Source: Hordeum vulgare subsp. vulgare (Eukaryota > Streptophyta > Magnoliopsida > Poales > Poaceae). From it: 64,000 nucleotides of DNA. The DNA lies in assembly GCF_904849725.1 (NCBI RefSeq), contig NC_058524.1, forward strand, positions 490,799,763 to 490,863,762, read 5' to 3'. Both the position numbers and the translations under genes were made by a program. The notes under the pieces were generated by a model that searched no databases, was not told the DNA's origin, and saw nothing but the letters and a program-made list of their open reading frames with translations. This document shows, in pieces, positions 10,485-21,896 of this stretch (position 1 is its first letter; the number at the start of each line of letters is the position of its first letter).

Positions 10485-12030
10485 ACACACGGGTATGCTC
10501 ACTTCCCTTGGCTTGTGCCAAGCTTAGGGGAGTGACCCCGGTATCATATCACCATCACATCTTTTGCCTTTACCTTTTTCTTAGTTCGATCCTTTTTAGT
10601 AATATATTTATCTAGTAGAATAAAGTTCTTAGCATGCTCTAGGCTTGAGTTTGGCTTTGTGTTACCCCCAATGTAATTGAGTTCGTGAGTTATATATTGA
10701 GGAGTGTTTTAGTTAAGGGCCTTGCTTCATGCCATGATCTAAAGAAAAGAATAATAAAAGAACAAAAGCATGAAAGATCATGTAATGATCTTATGGGAAG
10801 TGATGGCTTCACATATAAAAACAATGTTGATTTAAACTTGTTGTGGGTGGACAAATGTAGACCTTGGTCATTGTTGCAATTAATAGGAAGTAATAAAGAA
10901 AGAGAGGTTCACATATAATTATATCATCTTTGACACCGTCTATGATTGTGAACACTCATTAAACTATTACATGCTAAGAAGTAGATGTTGGACAAGGAAG
11001 ACAGCATAATGAATTATGTTTGCTTGGTTCCGAACAATGTTATATGACCAGAGATCCCTTAGCATGTGACACTTGCTTCCACCTCATATCAGCCAAAACT
11101 TCCGCACTAAGTAGAGATACTACTTGTGCATCCATTAACCCTCAACCCTGTTTTGCCATGAGAGTCCACCATACCCACCGATGGATTGAATAAGATCCCT
11201 CAAGTAAGTTATCATCGGTGCAAGCAATAAAAAATTGCTCCCTAAATATGTATGATCTATTAGTGTGTGGAAAATAAGCTTTGTACGAACCTGTGATGAG
11301 GAAGACATAAGAGCAACAGACTGCATAATAAAGTTCTTTATCACAGGAGGCAATATAAAGTGACGTTCCTTCACACTAAGAGATCACACATCCAAACCTC
11401 AAAAGCGCATGACAACCTCTACTTCCCTCTGTGAAGGGCCTATCTTGTACCTTTACTTTTTATCTTTAAAAGAGTCATGGTGATCGACACCAATTCCTTA
11501 TTTCGCTAGTATCTTGGCTAACGTCATGTGCTAGGGAAAGATCTATATTCATATATCAACTTGGAAGTAAGTAATCATGAACTATTATTGTTGACATTAC
11601 CCTTGAGGTAAATAGTTGGGAGGCGAAACTATAAGTCCCTATCTTTCTCTGTGTCCAACTGAAAATTTGATCTCATGAGTACCGCGTGAGTATTAGCCAT
11701 TGTAGAAGACTAAAGATGGTTTAGTATGTGGATTTGCTTTACAAGCTCTTATTTGACTCTTTCCGATGTTATGATAAATTGCAATTGCTTCAATGACTAA
11801 AGACTATTGGTTGTTAATTCTCAATAAGGTTCTTGATGCATACTTTACATTGTGAAGGAATTGTCACATTAGCATAAGAGGTTATATGACGATATTGCTG
11901 TTCTAAATATGATCATGATGCCTGTATGTCCGTATTGTATTTTATCGACACCTCTATCTCTAAACATGTGGGCATATTTATTGATCTCGGCTTCCGCTTG
12001 AGGACGAGCGAGGTCTAGGCTTGGGGGAGT
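10485..12030 (+). other. 3' non-coding region and polypurine tract of the Athila-lineage element
   Basis: About 1.5 kb with no convincing coding sequence; short frames here are random. It ends in a purine-rich tract, ttgggggagt (12021-12030), directly abutting LTR2. This is the expected plus-strand primer and confirms the LTR2 start at 12031. Confidence 0.75.
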
Positions 12031-13556
12031 TGATACGCCCATTTTGCATCATGCTTTTATATTGATATTTATCGAGTTATGGGTTGTTATTACACATTAT
12101 GGTACAATACTTATGCCTTTTCTCTCTTATTTTATATGGTTTACATGAAGAGGGAGAATGCCGACAACTGGAATTCTGGGCTGGAAAAGGAGCAAGTTTG
12201 AGATACCTATTCTGCACAACTCCAAAAGCCGTGAAAATCAGCGAGGAATTATTTTGGAATGTATAAAAAATACTGGGCGGAAGAAATACTGGAGGGGAGC
12301 CATCAGGAGGCCACAAGCCTGCCAGGCGCGCCCTACCCCCCTGGGCGCGCCTGGGTGGCACATGGGCCCCTTGTTACCCCTCCGGCTCCCATCTTCTTCT
12401 ATAAGGAGGGTTTCGTCCCAGAAAAAATCAAAGGGAGAGCTTTCGGGAAGAAACACCGCCGCCATGAGGCGGAACTTGAGCAGAACCAATCTAGAGCTCC
12501 GGCAGGGCCATCTTGCCGGGGAAACTTCCCTCCTGGAGGGGGTAATCGTCGCCATCGTCATCACCAACACTCCTCTCATCGGAGGGGACTCATCTCCATC
12601 AATATCTTCATCAGCACCATCTCATCTCGAAACCCTAGTTCATCTCTTGTAACCAATCTCCGTCTCGCGACTCCGATTGGTACTTGTAAGGTTGCTAGTA
12701 GTGTTAATTACTCCTTGTAGTCGATGCTAGTTGGTTTACTCGGTGGAAGATCTTATGTTCAGATCCTTAATGCTATTCAACACCTCTCTGATCATGAACA
12801 TAATTATGCTTTGTGAGTAGTTACGTTTGTTCGTGAGGACATGGGATAAGTCTTGCTATAAGTAGTCATGTGAATTTGGTATTCGTTCGATATTTTTATG
12901 CGTTGTATGTTGTCTTTCCTCTAGTGGTGTTATGCGAACGTCGACTACATAACACTTCACCATTATTTGGGCCTAGAGGAAGGCATTGGGTAGTAATAAG
13001 TAGATGATTGGTTACTAGAGTGGCAGAAGCTTAAACCCTAGTTTATGCGTTGCTTCGTAAGGGGCTGATTTGGATCCACTAGTTTGATGCTATGGTTAGA
13101 CTTTGCCTTAATTCTTCTTTCATAGTTGCGGATGCTTGCGAGAGGGGTTAATCATAAGTGGGATGTTTGTCCAAGTAAGGACAACACCCAAGCACCGGTC
13201 CACCCACATATCAAAATATCAAAGTAGCGAACGCGAATCATATGAACATGATGAAAACTAGCTTGACAGAAATTCCCATGTGTCCTCGGGAGCGCTTTAC
13301 CTTATATAAGAGTTCGTCCAGGCTTGTCCCTTGCTACAAAAGGGATTGGGCCATCTTGCTGCACCTTTGTTACTATTGTTACTTGCTACTCGTTACGAAT
13401 TATCTTATCACACAACTATCTGTTACTGATAATTTCAGTGCGTGCAGAGAATACCTTGCTGAAAACCACTTGTCATTTCCTTTTTCTCCTCGTTGGGTTC
13501 GACATTCTTACTTATCGAAAGCACTACGATAGATCCCCTACACTTGTGGGTCATCA
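12031..13556 (+). repeat. Second LTR of the Athila-lineage element
   Basis: A complete LTR of 1,526 bp, TGATACGCCC to TCATCA. It contains the intact GC-rich hairpin (ccaggcgcgcc / ggcgcgcctgg, about 12322-12353) that is split by the solo LTR in LTR1, followed by a weak TATA-like tataagg at about 12401. It is followed by a PBS rather than by flanking DNA. Confidence 0.9.
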
Positions 13557-13711
13557 AGACTCTTTTCTGGTGCCGTTGCCAGGGAGTGAAGTGCCTTTGG
13601 TGAGTGGAATCTGGTAAGGGAACATTTATATAGTGTGCTGAAATTTATTGTCACTTGTCACTATGGAAACTAATCCTTTGAGGAGCTTGTTCGGGGTATC
13701 TTCACCTCGAC
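13557..13711 (+). mobile_element. Start of a second internal region after LTR2
   Basis: 155 bp collinear with 4907-5060: a mutated PBS at 13568, the same leader and the gag ATG at 13663. Similarity ends abruptly at 13711, where six unassigned bases lead into Angela-type DNA. It shows that a second copy once continued here and was deleted. Confidence 0.9.
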
Positions 13712-13717
13712 TAAGGA

Positions 13718-14285
13718 AATATTTACGTCCTCTCCTTTGACATACTCGCGGATGAGGTTGAAGCATCGTTTGATGTGTCTGGTCTTCTTGTGAAACCTTG
13801 GTTCCTTTGCTAAAGCAAGGCACCAGTGTTATCACAAAACAGGGTTATTGGATTTAGTGTGCTCGGCACCACTCCAAGATCCGTCATGAACTGCTTCATC
13901 CACATACCCTCCTTAGCTGTCTCCAAGGCAACCATGTACTCCGCTTCACATGTAGAATCTGCTACGATGCTTTTCTTGGAACTGCACCAGCTTACCGCAC
14001 CCCCATTAAGAATAAATACGTATCCGGTTTGAGATTTAGAGTCATCTGGATCGGGGTCAAAGCTTGCATCGACGTAACCCTTTACGACGACCTCTTCGTC
14101 ACCTCCATAAACGAGAAACATTTCCTTAGTCCTTTTCAGGTACTTTAGAATATTCTTGACCGCCTTACAGTGATCCATTCCTGCATTACTTTGAAACCTG
14201 CCTGCCATACTTATGGTAGGCTGACGTTCGGTCTTGTGCACAACATTGCATACATGGTAGACCCTATGGCTGAAGCATAGGGGAC
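13718..14285 (-). pseudogene. RNase H fragment of an Angela-type copia element
   Basis: Minus-strand sequence collinear with about 40167-40739 of element B. It encodes the C-terminal RNase H with the motifs GYVDASFD, DSTCEAEY and FCDNTGAL. The end nearer 13718 lacks the last residues and the 3' LTR. The other end is cut by the gypsy LTR beginning at 14286 (flank gggac). It is in the right order and orientation to belong with the LTR fragment at 1593-1863. Confidence 0.85.
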
Positions 14286-14490
14286 TGATAACCCACAAGA
14301 ATAGGGGATCACAACAGTTTTTGAGGGTAGAGTATGCAACCCAAATTTGTTGATTCGACACAAGGGGAAGCCAAATAATATTCTCGAGTATTAGCAGTTG
14401 AGTTGTCAATTCAACCACACCTGAAAGATTTAGTATCTTCAGCAAAGTTTCAGTAGCAGAGTAGCATGATAGTAACGGTAGCAGTGGTAA

Positions 14491-14573
14491 CAGTAGCAGT
14501 AGTGACAACAATAGCGGTAACAGTAGCAACAGTGACAATAATAGCGGTAACAGTAGCAGCAGTGACAACAAGG
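14491..14573. repeat. 30-bp tandem repeat
   Basis: About 2.8 copies of a 30-base unit starting cagtagca, at 14491-14520, 14521-14550 and 14551-14573, with a few substitutions. On the minus strand it creates an artefactual Leu-rich frame. Confidence 0.85.
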
Positions 14574-15414
14574 ACTAGTAGGAAAAGACTCGTAGGCATT
14601 GGATCGGTGATGGATAATTATGTCTGTTGACATTCATCTTGTAACAGTTATAACATGGGGAGATATGTAACTAGCTCTAGTTCGTTAATGTAATGTAGGC
14701 ATGTATTCCGTATTTAGTCATACGTGCTTATGGAAAAGAACTTGCATGACATCTATTGTCCATCCCTCCCGTGGTAGCGGGGTCCTAATGGAAACTAAGG
14801 GATATTAATGTCTCCTTTTAATAGAGAATTAGAACAAAGCATTAGCACTTAGAGAATACATGAACTCGTCATACTACGATCATCTCCGGGAGTAGTTCCG
14901 GACATTGTCACTACGGGTGCCGGGTCATAACACATACAAGGTGACTACAACTTGCAAGATAGGATCAAGAACACACATATATTGGTGCAAACATAATAGG
15001 TTCAGATCTGAAATCATGGCACCCGGGCCCTAGTGACAAGCATTAAGCATAGCAAAGTAGTAGCAACATCAATCTCAGAACATAGTGGATACTAGGGATC
15101 AATCCCCCTCAAAACTAACTCGATTACATGATAGATCTCATCCAACCCATCACCGTCCAGCAAGCCTGCGATGAGATTACTCACGAACGGTGAAGAGCAT
15201 CATGGAATTGGCGATAAAGGATGGTTGCTGATGACGACGGCGATGATTTCCCCTCTCCGGAGCCCAGAACGGACTCCAGATCTGCCCTCCACAGGAAGAA
15301 CAGGTGGTGGCGGTGCCTCCGTATCGTAAAATGCGATGAACTCTTCTCCTTTATTTTTTTCCGGTCGAAAGAGAATATATAGAGCTGGAATTGGAGGCGG
15401 CGGAGCCACGAGGG

Positions 15415-15470
15415 GCTCACAAGCCTGCCAGGCCCGACCAGGGGGGGTCGGGCCTGGTGGGCTTGTGAGC
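15415..15470. repeat. GC-rich hairpin with 25-bp arms
   Basis: Arms 15415-15439 and 15446-15470 pair at 23 of 25 positions around a 6-base G-rich loop. The same kind of hairpin lies upstream of the TATA-like box in the other gypsy LTRs of this window. Confidence 0.85.
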
Positions 15471-15556
15471 TCCTGGCTCCTTCCCTCCAGGTGATTCTTG
15501 CGCCAGTATTTTTTATATATTCCACAAAAAATCCTCGTAAATTTCCAGGTCATTTT

Positions 15557-15817
15557 AACTACCTCACCCCCTTATAATAGTATTGGCTTTCCTATGGACT
15601 CAAATGTGATTTCTCACAAATATAAAATGAAGAGTCTTATAGCTTGAAGCTTGAGCCAATATTATTCCTTTCTCGCATCAAGGGGCATCTCCACATAAGC
15701 CTTTAGCCATAGAATCTTTTGAACTTTTCTGAAATATACTTGGAATACATATTAGTCAAATGATGCACATGTTGTGATAAATTATCAAAACCACCCTATG
15801 GAGCAATTGTGCTTTCA
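15557..15817 (-). repeat. 3' LTR remnant of element C
   Basis: About 260 bp ending in ctttca immediately before a polypurine tract. The expected beginning (tgtaggatcg, as at 51479) is absent; the left side is fused to the truncated gypsy LTR. The breakpoint is accurate only to about 10 bp. Confidence 0.6.
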
Positions 15818-15836
15818 ATCGCCCCCTTTTTGGTAA
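15818..15836 (-). promoter_or_regulatory. Polypurine tract of element C
   Basis: On the minus strand, accaaaaagggggcgat precedes the LTR. It closely resembles the tracts of both Maximus-like copies (21420-21440 and 52960-52980). Confidence 0.75.
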
Positions 15837-16308
15837 TTGATGACAACATATAGATCAAAGCTTCGACAAAAGATATAATCAATGATTAGCATCGACGCTT
15901 TTGAGAAGTATGTGAAAAGCAAGAGCTCCCCCTAAATTTGTGCATTATTTAAAATTTGTGTTTGAATGCAAATGCACAATCGATTAGGATCATGGGTCAC
16001 TCTTCCATGTCACATACATCTTGGTGGTGCGCATACAAGATAAGAATGAATAGCAATGCACGTGACACCAACAAGATAAGTGGATGATCATCACATAGAT
16101 AGCTAAAAGATATTAGTGTAGCAACAATCAATCGAAAGCGTATGATCAAACACGCGTAACGGGATAAACTCATACAAAAGACCAAAGTTTTTGAAAACAA
16201 ACGAGACGAAATAAAGTCAAAATCTCTCTCTCTCTCTGTCGAAGTCTATGATATATACATTTATCCCCCTTTGGAAACAAGTTGCCAAAAAGTTCAAAAA
16301 GTATAGAA

Positions 16309-18356
16309 CTACTCATCTCTCTGGGCAGCTGATGACAGAGTCGACAGAGGAGCGTCCACGAAGGCATCTGTTGAGTGTCCTGGAGATGGAGGAGTTAATA
16401 CTAGAGGTGCTTGAGCTGGAGTTGGTGCTGAAGGCGTCGATGCTTGAGCTGAAGATGTCTGTCTTTTCTCATGAGCAGGAACAACAGCTGATCTAGGCTT
16501 AGTGTTGAACCGTGTGGTAGTGGAAGGAGGAGACTCTTCTTCATCATCTGAGTGTGTGATCTCTACTGATTCAACTTCATGTCGAAGTTGTTTGACTATA
16601 GTGGTCAACTCAGTAACGTTCACATCCATGTCATGAAACTTTGTTCCCACGACTCTCTCAAGGCTTTCCTGACTTTTCAGTATCTCCTGGATGTTCTTCT
16701 CCATGCCTTGTACATAGCTAACTAGAAATACCATTTGCTCAGCTTGAATTCTGAGCTGTGGAACTGGTGGTGGCCTATTTTTAGCAGCCTCGGCTTTTGC
16801 TACCTCTGCTGCCATTCTAGCTACAGTCGAGCTGGGATCATTGTCATCCATTAGCACTTTGTTGTCTTTAAACTCTGGCTAAAGAGGTAGATGGGGACGA
16901 TCAAGTAGATATACATGCTTGCCTAGCTTGGCATTGATAAGCATCTGAATGTAAGAGGCATGTCCATATGATCTCTTCTGATCAGCAGAAGTTCTTCGGA
17001 TAGTCTCTACTATCAAGTCCATCACTCTGAATCCGGTGTGGGTGTCCAAAAGGTGCAGAAAGTTGATGGAGTGTCCTCTGATCATCTTATCATCACCTGA
17101 TTTAGGCATCAAGGTGTGTCTCATAATATTGTTAATAGTGGGTATTCCTGCTTGCAAAAAGTATACTGAGCCCATCTTGTGACTAGCCAAATACTTGTGA
17201 GGAATTGGCTTGTACATATTGGCCATAGAGTTGTGGCTCTTCTTTGCTTCAGAATAGACATCAACATCTCGATCTTCCTGCTTTGGGGCACCAATGATAG
17301 TGGCCCACTCATCAATCGTAGACTCGCACTTGTGACCATCAGGCATCCAGACCAAAGAACCATCTCCATAGAAATGAACAGTTGCGTAAAATTGCATGAT
17401 CAGCTCATGATTCTATGGGGTCATATCCTTTCCAACAAAATCTTCAATTTCCACTAACCTGAAATTTTCTCGGACATGGGGAAATAAGTCTTCATTATCC
17501 TTGATATATTCCGAGTCAACATACCTCATATCACTGACAGCTGGACTCTTGTCAAACAAGACTATCTCATAAAAATCTTGTTGTTCCTTGGTGTGAAACC
17601 TTGGATCAACAACAGTTCTTCTTCTGACAGCATATGGGTCAACAGCTCTCCACTTTCTCAAACATGCATCCTTTCTATTCCTCGTATCCTCTGCTACTAG
17701 GTGAGCAACATTGTGAGTTGGCAGGGTTGGTCTAAGCTTCCCGAGAACTAGTGCATTATCATCTTCTACCTCCTCTGCAGCAGGGGCACTGGATGCAGGG
17801 CCTTTCTCCTTGGCAGCTACAGGAATGTCCTTTGTAGTCCTCTTGGGAGCTACAACCTTCTTTGCCTTGGATGGAGGCTTAGGAACAGATTTCATGGCAT
17901 CTTCCATGAGCTTCTTCTTCTTAGGAGGAACTGGGATCTCACGAGAAACTTCTTCTTCAGCAGCTTCTTCAGTTTCTTCATACATAGAAGTAGGTCTCCC
18001 CACAACACGAACTATCCTTTTCCTTGCTCTCTTAACTCTAGCCTTCTTGATAGGTTCATCACTGGAAAGTGTTGAGCTTCTCCTTACATAAGCAGGTGCT
18101 CTCAGATCAGCGGGATCAGCAGTTACCTTCCTGACAATCTTCCTTGGAGCCTTTGGAGGAGCTGAAGTTTCCTCCGGCACAAAGTCTGAGTCCTCTTCAT
18201 TAGAATTCAGCTTCTTCCTCTGCCTGGTGGCTGCCTTGGGCAAGCCATGGGAACTATAGGATCCAGGGTCAGAGTCGGACTTCTGTGTACTAGTGCCTAA
18301 GTCATCTCAACACTTTGTTCTATGGAATCATTCTGACTATCTTCTGAACTAGACAT
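16309..18356 (-). pseudogene. 3' ORF of element C (Sirevirus extra gene)
   Basis: One long frame from about 18300 down to 16309, broken by TAG codons at 17415-17413 and 16881-16879. A likelier start is ATG 18356-18354 (MSSSEDSQND), joined through a frameshift near 18300. The N-terminal 190 residues are low-complexity, Lys/Arg/Pro/Glu-rich with several nuclear-localisation-like basic runs. The middle holds a conserved block with MQFYATVHFYGDG, also found as FYATLHI in the 3' ORFs of M1 and M2. The C-terminal part has a possible coiled coil and a Ser/Pro/Ala-rich tail. No signal peptide or transmembrane segment is visible, so the traditional envelope-like label is not supported by the sequence. 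Function unknown. Confidence 0.7.
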
Positions 18357-18506
18357 CTCTGGCACACAAGCAGAAACGCAGAAGCAAACAGCAAAACCTG
18401 TGAACTAGATATAGGAAAGACAGAAGGGTTAAGCATCACAAATTTCACATGTTTTCAAAAAAATTGAACAAAGAAATCCTGAATTTTAGATTTCTGCAAA
18501 TCACAT

Positions 18507-19182
18507 TTTGGTAGCACCGAGCTTGAACTTTCGGAGTCACCAGACACATGAACTCCTTTACACAAACTTGGTCATCATTTCGGTGGAACCAAAATTGACA
18601 ACTCGGTTTCACCGAGTCCATTCTGAGGAACCCTAGGTTCAAAATCGGTCTCACCGAGTTTTGCAACTCGGAGGCACCGAGATGGGTTCTGCGGACGGCT
18701 AACCCTAAAAATTTCCTTGTTCTCTCATCTATAGGAGCATCTGGTGTATGGAGGGATTGCACATTGTGGCTTGTGGATAAAACTTCCCAATGCGTAAGAT
18801 TTGGATAGAGGAACGCAAAAGGAGATCCAAACCATACCCTAATTTGGTGGCGGTCTAGCTACGGTGGCGATGGCGGTTAAGAATACATCTACGATGGTGA
18901 TTCCGAGCGGCGGAGATGCACGTGGAGTAAAGGGCCACGACCAGGAGTTAGGGAAAGTAGCTTGGGGCTTGAGGCGAAACGTCTTTGACGATTGGAAATC
19001 AAAGATTCACTCCGTTTGAATATATACCCTTGCGTTGTCGGTGTCACCGAGATGAGGAAATCGGTGCCACTCAGTTCCTCTATTGTCTGTTGACAGGGAA
19101 ACTCGGTGTAACCGAGTTTGTGATTTCGGTGGTACCGAGATGGAAAACCAGATCAACTTTGTAAATTTGGTGGAACCGATTC
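18507..19182. repeat. Dispersed CTCGGTnnCACCGAG palindromes
   Basis: About ten full or partial copies of a short inverted repeat, for example aactcggtttcaccgagt (18600), atcggtctcaccgagtt (18644), gtcggtgtcaccgag (19040) and aactcggtgtaaccgagt (19099). They form two groups, 18507-18690 and 19040-19182, on either side of the putative GC-rich leader. The upstream group abuts the TATA-like box. Confidence 0.8.
19019..19026 (-). promoter_or_regulatory. Possible internal TATA box of element C
   Basis: Minus-strand gggtatatattc, followed downstream by a leader rich in CCGCC-type triplets and then the 3' ORF about 670 bp away. It matches the position of much clearer promoter-like sequences in M1 and M2. 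Confidence 0.45.
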
Positions 19183-20020
19183 TGTGAAGTTGGTCTCAAG
19201 GAGGTTTTGTAAGTGGGCCATTGACGATACGGAACTCCGAGTGCACCTTCACCTAGAGGGATCGACAAGTGCTTGTTCAAGTTTTGTTAAAAAGCATGAA
19301 TAGAACTTGAGATGAGATAGCATAGATAGCTAGAGAAGGGTCCTAGGCATTCTTTTCCATCGAATTGGCAAAAGATAAATCAAGAGACAAATAACAACAA
19401 TCGGATGTCCTCCGATGATCAAACACATGCAGACCAACATTCTCACACAATAAGAATGAGAGATAAATCATGGTGAACATGCACACACATCCTAACATCT
19501 ATCAAGCACTTGGGCGATGACAAAAGTCATCTATATATGAGTATATTGACATAGGATCCAAGTAAGAATACTTGATCATAGGTCATATTCATCGTTAAGC
19601 ACAAGTGGGGTTACCACTTTTACATAAGGATTAATGTGTTCATATCCTTAGGAGATGCTTATACTCAAGTCTTAGAGTAAAGCTCCCCCTTGATATGACA
19701 TCCCCCCTAAGAGGGATCAACTAACCTTGGATTTTGTCATAGAAGACTTCAAGTAAGTGAAGTAGTAGTGGATGCTCGAAGTGATGAAGATCATCTTGAG
19801 TTGGGAGCAATCCTAGTTGTTTTCTTACTCTTCTCACCTACATGGGTTAGTCCCAAAGCACGAGGAACATATGCAAGAATATCTGTGGAAATGGAGTGAA
19901 ACACAAATGGGATGATGTCCAACGATGCATTAATTACCTTGTTCCTTGATTACCTTTGAGGGAATGTGTGACTCCTTGAACTAATGAATATGGTTGAGGT
20001 TGATTGCATATAGCTCTTGC

Positions 20021-21419
20021 TGAAAGTGTGTTATATCGACTAGAGGGGGGTGAATAGAAGACTTTTAGAATTTCATCACTGAGGAAATTCTTTTTGAGGA
20101 AATTCCTCACTGATGACTAACTTACAGCGGAAACAGTAAAGGATCAGAAGTGCAAAGTTTCAGAACAACAACTTTTCAGAGTGAAGAATGTGAAAACAGA
20201 TTGCACTGTGAGCAGGCATGCAGAATACAGATGAGGATTAACTAACGCGAAGAATTTGGGGTTGAGGAAATTCAGAGAAAGTCTTCAGCAAATTCTTCAA
20301 ACAGTCGAAGTGAAAGTCATCAACACATAATACGAGGAAAGTAAGGAGTTGAGGAATTAGAACCCGTTTCTCAGTGAAGACAGTCATTGATGACCTAGTT
20401 CCAACTACTGTGACAGTCGTACATCTGGTTTGGAGCGGCTTGGTATTGAAACCAAAGGACACACAGTCCCTACCGTATTCTCCTTGAGCTAAGCACACAC
20501 AGTCCTCGCCCAACACTCGTGGTAAGTCTTCAGGGCAGACTTCGAAACCCTCACAAACTTGGTCACCCCGCGATCCACAATTGACTGCTGGAAAGCTCTA
20601 GACCATGACACTTAACCGTCTGGAGGATGCACAGTCCTCAAAGGTAAAAGGCTTCAGTCCCACACAGGAACAACTTCTTCACTAATGCTCAATCACTAGG
20701 TTTGGTTTGTGGTTTCGGTGTATGGTGTATTTCCTCACTAATGAATTACTCTTGAAGGCTCTAAGGAATTGGGTTGCTCTTATGACAAGTGTCAGTTTCT
20801 AACGGAGCAGCCAACCAGCTAATGGTTGTGGGGGGTGGCTATTTATAGCCTGGGAGCATCCCGACATGATTTGACACTAATGCCCTTAAATAATATGACT
20901 GTTGGAGTGGATAAGACCAATGACTTGGCGTGGCTATCGAAACGGTCGGAACCCTCAACTGTGAGAGTCCTCATGTCACTCATATTCCTCACTTGAGGCT
21001 TTTGATAGGATTAGGCTTGGGTTGAGAATCATGAGGAAATTCATTCCATAGTGTAACTTCAACCCCCTTTAACAGTACGGTGTTCCTATTACTCAAATGC
21101 GAAGAAAATAAAACAGAAAGTGTAAGTCTTCATGCTTCAAATTCTTCAGAGTGATTTTCTTCAGGACACACCGGACTTCTCAATATCAGTATCTTCATGA
21201 GGAATATCAACTTCATCATAGATTCCTCGCGATTCATTTCTTCAGCTTCAGACCAATTTATTCAACTGAAGACATATATTTTTAGGGGTCGATATTCTTC
21301 AAATATCTCAAACTCCTCAATGACTTAGAGATCATGTGTACACTCATAAACACATTAGATACTTAACATATAAGTCTTCAAACCACCAAAATCACTAAGG
21401 GGCACTAGATGCACTTACA
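20021..21419 (-). repeat. 3' LTR of M1
   Basis: TGAAAGTGTG to GCACTTACA. On the minus strand it carries a TATA box in the context GGCTATAAATAGCC (TATAAATA at 20847-20840). It is densely filled with TGAGGA/TCCTCA words, including a 15-base palindrome, tgaggaaattcctca, at 20095-20109. Confidence 0.93.
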
Positions 21420-21440
21420 ATCTCCCCCTTTTTGGTGGTT
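21420..21440 (-). promoter_or_regulatory. Polypurine tract of M1
   Basis: Minus-strand accaaaaagggggagat directly before the 3' LTR, nearly identical to the tract of M2. The ~450 bp between here and the 3' ORF are non-coding. Confidence 0.85.
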
Positions 21441-21896
21441 GATGACAATTAGGTTAAGTCTTCAACAGGGATCAAAAATATGAAGTGTAAATACTCATTC
21501 GAGGAATCTGAAATCAAGATTCAGAGAGACTCCCCCTGAAGATGTGCATATCTTGAGGATTTTGCTTTTCACAGAAAATGCACATTGATGATTTATATCA
21601 TGGAGATCTCACCCTGAGTCTTGTAAATCATGCATACATATAACATATCATATGAAGAAAATGAAAATGCATGATGACAGATGGTATCTGACGAAATACA
21701 GCATGCGTGCATTAAAACTTGAGGAATAAGCATGCGAAGAAAAATGTTCAAAAGCGTCAGAGTACCATCGGGCTTAAGTTACAACTCATTACATAAAAAC
21801 TTCAGAAGAGCCAAGAGTTTGTAACTTAAATATAGTTCATAAGCCCCAAAAATATCCCGCTTGAAGACTAACTCTCAAGTTTCTCCCCCTTTGTCA

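Larger units (their letters stand above)
1864..13711 (+). mobile_element. Athila-lineage Ty3/gypsy retrotransposon with an extra downstream copy start
   Basis: A plus-strand element with LTR1 (1864-4906, interrupted), a PBS starting tggcgccgttgcc, degraded gag-pol (5013-9782), a 3' ORF (10068-10484), a polypurine tract and LTR2 (12031-13556). With the inserted solo LTR and one TSD copy removed, LTR1 is 1,526 bp, the same length as LTR2. After LTR2 the sequence does not return to flanking DNA. It continues into a second PBS and gag start (13557-13711), so this is an LTR-internal-LTR-internal array truncated on the right. Lineage is inferred from the protease-region motif, the order of domains (RT, RNase H, integrase) and the PBS. 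It inserted into an Angela-type LTR. Confidence 0.85.
14286..15556 (-). repeat. Truncated gypsy LTR, reverse orientation
   Basis: It begins TGATAACCCACAAG, the reverse complement of a gypsy LTR end related to that of the Athila-lineage element, and runs 1.27 kb before similarity stops near 15556. The missing part corresponds to about the first 230 bp of the LTR. It contains a 30-bp tandem repeat, a long GC-rich hairpin and a TATA-like tatata near 15375 on the minus strand. No internal region follows, so solo LTR or element remnant cannot be separated. Confidence 0.75.
18357..20015 (-). other. Non-coding spacer of element C between gag and 3' ORF
   Basis: About 1.66 kb with stops in every frame on the sense strand. 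It contains two groups of short palindromes, a TATA-like box and a GC-rich leader (about 18830-19000) leading toward the 3' ORF. The part from 19200 to 20015 has no feature I recognise. A 5-bp target cttgc (20016-20020) follows, at the M1 insertion. Confidence 0.65.

Noticed and set aside
13810..14571. Leucine-rich reading frame that runs into an RNase H sequence, resembling a membrane fusion protein
   Set aside because: The Leu runs come from 30-bp repeats in a reversed gypsy LTR that happens to be in frame with an Angela RNase H fragment across the junction at 14286.
14286..15556. Pairing the reversed gypsy LTR with LTR2 (12031-13556) as one element
   Set aside because: They are in opposite orientation, have different terminal sequences and belong to distinct insertions.
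16879..17415. Programmed readthrough of TAG before the FYAT block in C and M1
   Set aside because: M2 has no stop there and the bases after the two TAGs differ, so independent decay is simpler.
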